DNA from: AC-32 sp035455605
Lineage (GTDB): Bacteria > Actinomycetota > Thermoleophilia > Gaiellales > Gaiellaceae
Assembly (NCBI GenBank): GCA_035455605.1
Contig: DATIER010000154.1
Span: 1-24,376 of the forward strand
Direction: 5' to 3'
Length of the DNA stretch: 24,376 nt
The translations under genes and the position numbers were made by a program. Below, piece by piece: positions 7,014 through 11,858 of the stretch. Within the stretch, counting starts at the first letter, position 1; each line of letters begins with the position of its first letter. The notes beneath the pieces were generated by a model. It made no database searches. It was not told where the DNA came from and saw only the letters and a list, made by a program, of their open reading frames with translations.

Positions 7014-7054
7014 TTATCCACAAGCTGCACGCGGTGCTGTGGAAATGTGGAAGA
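7014..7054. promoter_or_regulatory. Cluster of DnaA-box-like 9-mers
   Basis: TTATCCACA at 7014-7022 equals the classical DnaA box. TGTGGAAAT (7038-7046) and TGTGGAAGA (7046-7054) match the reverse-strand box with two or three differences. The first two face each other across 15 bases. Binding by DnaA is inference; a different TCCACA/TGTGGA-binding regulator would give the same pattern. Confidence 0.4.
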
Positions 7055-7062
7055 TTGAATTT

Positions 7063-7075
7063 CCGCAAATTGCGG
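7063..7075. repeat. Operator-like palindrome CCGCAA-A-TTGCGG
   Basis: Perfect 6-bp arms around one central base, located 22 bp upstream of the -35 box of the candidate promoter at 7097. It could bind a dimeric regulator of the sigma-factor gene; nothing else supports this. Confidence 0.35.
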
Positions 7076-7096
7076 CCTCGACGTGTCTGCGACCCC

Positions 7097-7125
7097 TTGA
7101 TCCGCCTTTGCCGCGGCCCTAGATT
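7097..7125 (+). promoter_or_regulatory. Candidate SigA-type promoter of the sigma-factor gene
   Basis: TTGATC (7097-7102), 17-base spacer, TAGATT (7120-7125). Both hexamers match the vegetative consensus at 4-5 of 6 positions with ideal spacing. Transcription would start near 7132 and give a leader of about 260 nt. Confidence 0.5.
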
Positions 7126-7392
7126 CTCACTTGCGCCGAGCACGGAACCGGAGTAGGTCGAAGCCGAGTTCGAGGGCACTACCCGCAAGGGAAAGGTCAG
7201 CGAAAACGGTGGACGAAACGGAAACCGGCTCGGCGAATTTTATGGTCCGGGTGCCGGGCGGGGGTGGAGCGGCCGGCAGCGGGTTTGAATTCGAGGTTGA
7301 CATAACGCCCGTTATCGTGCATCGAGCCCAGAACGCCCCGGCAAGCGGGTTTGACCGGTGCGTAAACGTGGCAGGAAGCGCCTAGTGGCAGG

Positions 7393-8472
7393 ATGTTTGT
7401 CGGGATGACCGCGGTCGAGATCGAGAACGTCTTGGCGACCCCCGAGCTGCACGAGCTGTTCGAGCAGGCCGAGCAGACAGGATCGCTGCGATACGGCGAG
7501 CTGAACGAGGTGCTCGAGCCGCTGCATCTCGATCCGCTGGAAACGGACGCCGTCTTTCGCGAGCTCGAGCAGCGCGGGATCGAGGTGCTCGAGCCGCAGC
7601 TCGACGACGCGGCGCCGCCGCCTCCACCGCCGCCGACGGTGCAGCAGCAGGAGACGACGACCGACGCGCTGCAGCTCTTCCTGCGCGACGCCGGCCGGCA
7701 TCCGCTGCTCACGGCCGCGCAGGAGGTCGAGCTCGCCAAGCGCATCGAGCGCGGCGACATGGAGGCCAAGACGCGGATGATCCAGTCGAACCTGCGGCTG
7801 GTCGTGTCGATCGCGAAGAACTACCGCAACCAGGGCCTGCCCTTCCTCGACCTGATCCAGGAAGGCACGCTCGGGCTGATCCGCGCCGTCGAGAAGTTCG
7901 ACTGGCGCCGCGGCTACAAATTCTCGACCTACGCGACGTGGTGGATCCGGCAGGCCGTCGCGCGGGCGCTGGCGGACAAGGCGCGCACGATCCGGATGCC
8001 CGTCCACATCGTCGAGCGGATGCAGAAGCTGAACCGCGCCGAGCGAACGCTCTGGACGCAGCTCGGGCGCGAGCCGACGCTCGAGGAGATCGCCGAGGAG
8101 GCGAACCTGCCGATCGCACAGGCGCACGAGGTGAAGGCGGCCGCGCGGGCCTCGACGAGCCTCGACCAACCCGTCGGCGAGACGGAGGACGCCGTCTTCG
8201 GGGACTTCGTCGCGGGCGACGGCCCGCTCCCGGACGAGGAGGTCGAGGTCTCGCTGCGCTGTCAGGCGCTGGCGGAGGCGCTCGGCGCGCTCAGCGAGCG
8301 CGAGCGCAAGGTGCTCGTCCTCCGCTACGGCCTGATCGACGAGGAGCCGAAGACGCTGGAGGAGATCGGCCGGCGGCTCGGGCTCACGCGCGAGCGCGTG
8401 CGCCAGATCGAGACCGAGGCGCTCAAGCGCCTGGCGCGGCTGCGCGAGATGGAAGCGGTCGCGACCTCCTGA
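7393..8472 (+). CDS. RNA polymerase sigma factor, RpoD/SigA type with region 1.1
   Basis: A 359-residue sigma-70 factor. The first 65 residues look like region 1.1 (the acidic autoinhibitory domain of primary sigmas), followed by a Pro-rich linker. Region 1.2 starts at DALQLFLRDAGRHPLL. Region 2 contains NLRLVVSIAKNY, LIQEGTLGLIRAVEKFDW and YKFSTYATWWIRQA (core binding, -10 recognition and melting). Region 4 has LEEIGRRLGLTRERVRQIE, the -35 helix-turn-helix. The presence of region 1.1 argues for a primary or near-primary sigma. ATG 7393 is used; ATG 7405 four codons later is equally possible, and neither has a strong ribosome site. Its 3' end overlaps the convergent PHP gene by 50 bp. The gene is preceded by a long leader with several candidate regulatory sites. 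Confidence 0.9.
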   Translation: MFVGMTAVEIENVLATPELHELFEQAEQTGSLRYGELNEVLEPLHLDPLETDAVFRELEQRGIEVLEPQLDDAAPPPPPPPTVQQQETTTDALQLFLRDAGRHPLLTAAQEVELAKRIERGDMEAKTRMIQSNLRLVVSIAKNYRNQGLPFLDLIQEGTLGLIRAVEKFDWRRGYKFSTYATWWIRQAVARALADKARTIRMPVHIVERMQKLNRAERTLWTQLGREPTLEEIAEEANLPIAQAHEVKAAARASTSLDQPVGETEDAVFGDFVAGDGPLPDEEVEVSLRCQALAEALGALSERERKVLVLRYGLIDEEPKTLEEIGRRLGLTRERVRQIETEALKRLARLREMEAVATS

Positions 8473-9145
8473 TGCCCAGCGCCGATCCGTCGAACAGCGG
8501 CGATGCCGCGTCCTCCCCCACTCGCTCCCTGACGCGCTCGTAGGCCTCGTCGAGACGCGCCGGCCGTGTCAGCCGGTGGCCGTCCGAGGCGACGACCAAG
8601 GCGACGTCCAGCAGCTCCCAGGCCAGCTCCTCGATCTCGCGCCCGTGCCGCCCGAGCAGGCTCGACGCGTTCAGCTGCAGCGGCCAGCGCTCGGCCAGTT
8701 CGCGGGCGAGCTCCGGCCGCTCTCGTACCGGCTCCGTCCGCTCCGGGTGCGCGACGAGCGGCGTCAGGCCCGCCCGCTCGATGTGCTCCGCGAGGTCGAT
8801 CAGGTCGCCGGCCGGGCCGAGGAACGGCATCTCGGCGAGCACGACCTGCGTTCCCTCGAGGACGTAGCGCGCGGGATCCTCGCGCAGGAGCGGCGGCGCC
8901 GGCGTCAGCTCGAAGCCGAGCCGTAGCTCGAGCCGGGCGCGGTCGCGCAGGCGCTCGTGAGCACGCCTGATCGCGCGCTCGCGCTCCGCCGTCAGCGTCA
9001 GGTGCGGCCAGACGTGCGGCGTCGCGAACAGGATCGCCGTGCCGGAAGCCGCGGCGAGGTCGCACAGCTCGAGACCGTCCTCGAGCGTCTTGGCCCCGTC
9101 GTCGCCGGACGGCACGACGTGCGAGTGGCAGTCGACGAGCTCCAC
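8423..9145 (-). CDS. PHP-domain protein-tyrosine phosphatase, CpsB/YwqE type
   Basis: A 240-residue metal-dependent PHP-family hydrolase. Metal-ligand motifs are seen in order: DCHSHVVPSGDDG at residues 5-17, the TPH motif after ILFA, GFELTP (Glu ligand), LVAHPER and VASDGH. This set is typical of CpsB/YwqE/Wzb-like tyrosine phosphatases, which dephosphorylate the tyrosine kinases and targets that control exopolysaccharide export. A histidinol-phosphatase-like role is a weaker alternative. GTG 9145 is used because homology begins immediately; the ribosome site is weak. It starts 29 bp after the stop of the sigma factor gene on the same strand, so the two probably form an operon. No matching tyrosine kinase gene is in the window. 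The 3' end overlaps the convergent sigma gene. Confidence 0.8.
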   Translation of the reverse strand: MELVDCHSHVVPSGDDGAKTLEDGLELCDLAAASGTAILFATPHVWPHLTLTAERERAIRRAHERLRDRARLELRLGFELTPAPPLLREDPARYVLEGTQVVLAEMPFLGPAGDLIDLAEHIERAGLTPLVAHPERTEPVRERPELARELAERWPLQLNASSLLGRHGREIEELAWELLDVALVVASDGHRLTRPARLDEAYERVRERVGEDAASPLFDGSALGIRRSRPLPSRAAAPGA

Positions 9146-9174
9146 GCGGGCCAGGCTACCCGCGGGAAGCGGTC

Positions 9175-10119
9175 CTACTCCGCGCGGAGGTAGAGCTGCA
9201 GGCCGGGCGCGACCGAGCGCAGCTCGCGCAGGGCGCGCGACTCGAGCTGCCGCACGCGCTCGCGCGTGATGCCGAGGTCGGAGCCGACCTCCTCGAGCGT
9301 CTGCGGCGGCTCGCCGTCGAGGCCGAAGCGGCGGGTGACCACGTGCCGCATGCGCGGCGTGAGCCGTAGCAGCGCCTCCGCGAGCTCCGCTGAGCGCAGG
9401 TGCTCGGCCGTGGCCGTGTCGGGCCGGTCGGACTTCGTGTCCTCGATCAGGTCGCCGTACAGGCTCTCGCCGTCGCCGACCGGCGTCTCGAGGCTCACGG
9501 GGTCCTCGATGAGCTCCAGCAGCGTGCGGACGCGCTCGGGCGGGAAGCCGCTCTCCTTGGCGATCTCGGGCAGCAGCGGCTCGCGATTCAGCTTCTGGGC
9601 GAGCACGCGCCGCGCGCGCATCACGCGGCGGACCTGCTCGGCGACATGGACCGGCAGCCGGATCGTCCGGCCCTGGTCCGCGAGCGCTCTGGTGATCGCC
9701 TGGCGGATCCACCAGGTCGCGTACGTCGAGAGCTTGTACCCGAGCTTGTAGTCGAACTTCTCGACCGCGCGGATCAGCCCGAGGTTCCCCTCCTGGATCA
9801 GGTCGAGCAGCGGGACGCCCGCCTTCGTGTAGTTGCGCGTGATCGACATCACGAGCCGGAGGTTCGACTCGATCAGTTTCTTCTTGGCGTCCTCGTCGCC
9901 CAGGTCCTTCAGGCGCGCGAGCTCGCGCTCCTGCGCGGGCGTCAGCAGCGGCCCGTCGCCGATCTGGCGGACGTAGAGCTTGAGCGGGTCGGCCGTTTGG
10001 GGCTCGGTCGGCTCGGTCTCGACCTTCTCGGCCTCCTCGACCTCGTCACGAACGACCTCGAGCCGAGGCTCCGCGCTCTCGGTTTCGGGGAGCGCTTTTG
10101 GAAGCGGCCGCTGCTCCAT
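9175..10119 (-). CDS. RNA polymerase sigma factor, RpoD-like without region 1.1 (group 2)
   Basis: A 314-residue sigma-70 factor. After a 45-residue acidic, Pro/Glu-rich N-terminus, region 1.2 begins at DPLKLYVRQIGDGPLL. Region 2 has NLRLVMSITRNYTKAG, LIQEGNLGLIRAVEKFDY and YKLSTYATWWIRQA; region 4 has LEEVGSDLGITRERVRQLE. Absence of a region 1.1 domain and divergence in region 3 suggest a group-2 or stress-type sigma beside the region-1.1 sigma at 7393. ATG 10119 is chosen; an upstream in-frame ATG at 10173 would add 18 residues that run through an inverted repeat, which is unlikely. A WhiG/FliA-like promoter ends 7 bases before the ATG, so the message may be almost leaderless. The PHP phosphatase follows in the same direction. 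Confidence 0.9.
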   Translation of the reverse strand: MEQRPLPKALPETESAEPRLEVVRDEVEEAEKVETEPTEPQTADPLKLYVRQIGDGPLLTPAQERELARLKDLGDEDAKKKLIESNLRLVMSITRNYTKAGVPLLDLIQEGNLGLIRAVEKFDYKLGYKLSTYATWWIRQAITRALADQGRTIRLPVHVAEQVRRVMRARRVLAQKLNREPLLPEIAKESGFPPERVRTLLELIEDPVSLETPVGDGESLYGDLIEDTKSDRPDTATAEHLRSAELAEALLRLTPRMRHVVTRRFGLDGEPPQTLEEVGSDLGITRERVRQLESRALRELRSVAPGLQLYLRAE

Positions 10120-10126
10120 GCACGCT

Positions 10127-10154
10127 CTATCGGTACGCCCTCTCCCTCGCTTGA
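10127..10154 (-). promoter_or_regulatory. Candidate WhiG/FliA-type promoter of the group-2 sigma gene
   Basis: On the minus strand: TCAA (10154-10151), 16-base spacer, ACCGATAG (10134-10127), against the consensus TAAA-N15-16-GCCGATAA. It matches 3 of 4 and 6 of 8 bases, and the ATG follows after 7 bases. The -35 part lies inside the inverted repeat at 10143-10158, which could therefore act as an operator. The presence of an RsiG-like gene in the window makes a WhiG-type sigma likely in this genome. Confidence 0.35.
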
Positions 10155-10158
10155 GGGA
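10143..10158. repeat. Inverted repeat TCCCTC-gctt-GAGGGA
   Basis: Perfect 6-bp arms with a 4-base loop in the divergent region between the sigma gene and the leader ORF/amidotransferase. The same arms and loop length occur at 6554-6569, and a one-mismatch version at 14783-14798. A further GAGGGA half-site is at 10174-10179. Confidence 0.5.
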
Positions 10159-10215
10159 CGTTTCCACCCGCACGAGGGATCAGGAACCCGTGTGTCGAAC
10201 CGAGGAGGCACGGGT

Positions 10216-10296
10216 ATGCCTAACTCACAGCCGAAGCTGTCGTCAGAATCTACGGCGACCGATGTGGTCGCCGCTACGGTTGACGGGGTTTCCTGA
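10216..10296 (+). CDS. 26-residue leader ORF coupled to the amidotransferase gene
   Basis: ATG 10216 is preceded by GAGGAGG with a spacing of about 9 bases, the best ribosome site in this region. The frame encodes 26 residues (starting MPNSQPKLSSES and ending ATVDGVS), polar and without cysteine, and its TGA (10294-10296) is 3 bases before the ATG of the next gene, which itself has no good ribosome site. This arrangement suggests translational coupling. Third codon positions are less GC-rich than in neighbouring genes, so the peptide may be young, a regulatory leader, or a short product of unknown role. No known family is recognised. Confidence 0.45.
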   Translation: MPNSQPKLSSESTATDVVAATVDGVS

Positions 10297-10299
10297 GAA

Positions 10300-11091
10300 A
10301 TGTGCGGTATTGCCGGATACAGCCTGAGCGCGGCCAGCGACGTCGATCGGACGCTCGCGGCGCAGGCCCTGCTGGCAGGGATCGCGGAGCGTGGCGCCGA
10401 CGCCGTCGGCTACGCGTACCGGCGCGGCCCGAGCCCGACGACGATCCACAAGCAGCGCTCCGGCGCGAGCGCGCTGCTGGAGCAGGTCCTCCTGCCCGCC
10501 AGCACGACCGAGGCGCTCATCCACGTCCGCGACTACACGAAGGGCCACCCGCGGATCGAGGCCAACAACCACCCGATTCGCCACGGCACGGTCGTCGGCG
10601 TCCACAACGGGATCATCCTCAACGACGAGGAGCTGATGGAGCAGCACGGCTTCGAGCGGGCCGAGCCCGAGATGACGGTCGACTCGGAGGCGATCTTCGC
10701 GCTCGCCGAGGCGACCGGGAACGACCCGCACGCGTTCGAGCAGCTGAACGGCTCGATGGCCACCGCCTGGCTGGACGACCGCCACGTCCACACGCTCTTC
10801 CTCGGCCGGGGCGTCAACCGCCCGCTCTGGATCGGCACCGCGGACGACGAGCTGCTGTTCGCCTCCACGAAGGCGGCACTGGAAGTCGCCGAGCGGTTCC
10901 TGAGGCTCAAGCTCCGCAAGCGCGAGGTCGGCGAGGGCACCGTCGCCGTCGTGACCGAGGGCGTCGTCGTCGAGAAGCTCCGCTTCCGGCCCGACCGGGA
11001 CTTCGAGGAGCGGTCGCTGCCGGCCGTTCGCGCTCCTCAGGAGGCGACGCTCAGCCTCCAGCGCCTCACGGCGCTCGCCTCGATCTCCTAG
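10300..11091 (+). CDS. Stand-alone class-II glutamine amidotransferase domain protein
   Basis: A 263-residue Ntn-hydrolase domain. It begins MCGIAGY, so Cys2 becomes the N-terminal nucleophile after Met removal. Further motifs are HVRDYTKG (the conserved Arg region), NNHPI, VGVHNGIILN (oxyanion Asn-Gly) and DSEAIFAL. These match the glutaminase half of GlmS, PurF or asparagine synthetase, but no synthetase, phosphosugar isomerase or phosphoribosyltransferase domain follows. It may supply ammonia to a separate partner or act on another amide. The start at 10300 is fixed by the catalytic Cys. Translation is likely coupled to the leader ORF. The 3' end overlaps the convergent gene at 11088 by 4 bp. 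Confidence 0.85.
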   Translation: MCGIAGYSLSAASDVDRTLAAQALLAGIAERGADAVGYAYRRGPSPTTIHKQRSGASALLEQVLLPASTTEALIHVRDYTKGHPRIEANNHPIRHGTVVGVHNGIILNDEELMEQHGFERAEPEMTVDSEAIFALAEATGNDPHAFEQLNGSMATAWLDDRHVHTLFLGRGVNRPLWIGTADDELLFASTKAALEVAERFLRLKLRKREVGEGTVAVVTEGVVVEKLRFRPDRDFEERSLPAVRAPQEATLSLQRLTALASIS

Positions 11092-11774
11092 CTGGCCAGG
11101 CGCCCGTCGGGCGCGACCTCGGTTCCCGCCGCGACCAGCTTCTCGCGGACGAGGAACTGGAAGGTCGACCACGCCCCCTTGCGCCCCTCGAACATGCGGT
11201 AGATCTGCCACTCGGTCAGGAGTGACTCGTCCTGCCTGCGCGCCTCGGACCAGTCGGCGAACTTCGGCAGCCGGCCGAGGCTACGGGCAAGCTCCACGCC
11301 CTGTTCCAGCGCCCGCTCGAGCTTCTCCTCCCCCACCGGCACGTCGAACCCCGCCTCGCGCAGCGCGTTTGCGAGTGAGCCGAAGGTGTGCCAGTACAGC
11401 GACTTCGACGGCATGCGGCCGCGGTGCTCCTCGATGTCGCGCGCCGTCGGGATCCGGCCGAGCTCCGCGCCGAGCCCCCGCAGCAGGTCGAGCAGCTCCT
11501 GCCGCGTGGCGAAGCGGCGCGGGACGAGCCCGGCCTTGCGCTTCGCCTCGTTCCAGCTGCCGAAGTGCTCGATCACCGTCTGCGGGTGCACCGACGTCCC
11601 CGCGTCGGCCGCGAACTCGCGCATCGTCGGCGACCGGCCCAGCCGCTCGGCGCAGGCGGAGAGCTCGGCGAGGATCTGCTCGTCCGTGTAGCGCTTGCGG
11701 ATGCCGGCCTGGAAGGCTTCGAGCGCCTTCCGGTCGATGCCCGCGAGCGCGCGGTACTGGGGCCGGCGAGGCAT
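11088..11774 (-). CDS. Protein of homing-endonuclease-associated repeats only (putative DNA binder)
   Basis: A 228-residue basic protein built of three similar units of about 55 residues (about 31-85, 92-146 and 155-215). Each has a helix, a LGR-x-P motif (LGRSPTMREF, LGRIPTARDI, LGRLPKFADW) and a FGS/F-G-W-type aromatic helix (HFGSWNEAKRKAG, TFGSLANALREAG). This is the pattern of the homing endonuclease-associated repeat (HNH_repeat), which binds DNA, but no HNH or LAGLIDADG nuclease domain is present. It is therefore probably a transcription factor-like or architectural DNA-binding protein. ATG 11774 is chosen because GGAG lies 6 bases upstream; a longer frame to 11816 crosses the promoter candidate. 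It lies downstream of the GGDEF/HD-GYP gene in the same direction (84 bp gap). Confidence 0.75.
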   Translation of the reverse strand: MPRRPQYRALAGIDRKALEAFQAGIRKRYTDEQILAELSACAERLGRSPTMREFAADAGTSVHPQTVIEHFGSWNEAKRKAGLVPRRFATRQELLDLLRGLGAELGRIPTARDIEEHRGRMPSKSLYWHTFGSLANALREAGFDVPVGEEKLERALEQGVELARSLGRLPKFADWSEARRQDESLLTEWQIYRMFEGRKGAWSTFQFLVREKLVAAGTEVAPDGRLAS

Positions 11775-11788
11775 CGTCTGCTCCAACA

Positions 11789-11816
11789 AGGATAGAGCAA
11801 TTGCTCCCGATCGCAA
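11789..11816 (-). promoter_or_regulatory. Candidate promoter with palindromic operator for the repeat protein
   Basis: On the minus strand TTGCGA (11816-11811), 16-base spacer, TATCCT (11794-11789). The 3' part of the spacer plus one flanking base is the perfect 12-bp palindrome GAGCAATTGCTC (11795-11806), an ideal operator position. The predicted start falls near the ribosome site, so the leader would be very short. A further inverted repeat GCAAAC/GTTTGC (11813-11818 and 11830-11835) overlaps the -35 box. Confidence 0.4.
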
Positions 11817-11858
11817 ACTGCAGGCTAGCGTTTGCAGGAGCTTGCTAGAAGCGGCGAG

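Larger units (their letters stand above)
6978..7392. other. 415-bp divergent intergenic region
   Basis: This stretch lies between the small membrane protein (minus) and the sigma factor (plus) and is less GC-rich than its surroundings. It holds DnaA-box-like sites (7014-7054), a palindrome (7063-7075), a good SigA-type promoter (7097-7125) and then a leader of about 260 nt. The leader has a short CCC-GCAA-GGG hairpin (7182-7191) and a perfect inverted repeat ATAACG-CC-CGTTAT (7302-7315) next to a TTGACA hexamer (7297-7302). The open frame through the leader does not look like coding sequence. Confidence 0.6.

Noticed and set aside
7297..7325. TTGACA at 7297-7302 as the main promoter of the sigma gene
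   Set aside because: No acceptable -10 hexamer at 16-18 bases (reads CATCGA); the pair at 7097-7125 is better.
7131..7385. 84-codon frame in the leader of the sigma gene
   Set aside because: TTG start without ribosome site, no coding-like third-position bias and no recognisable protein features; better explained as leader or promoter DNA.
10205..10216. GGGTAT as the -10 box of a SigB-type promoter
   Set aside because: It overlaps the ATG of the leader ORF and no GTTT-like -35 is present at 14-16 bases.
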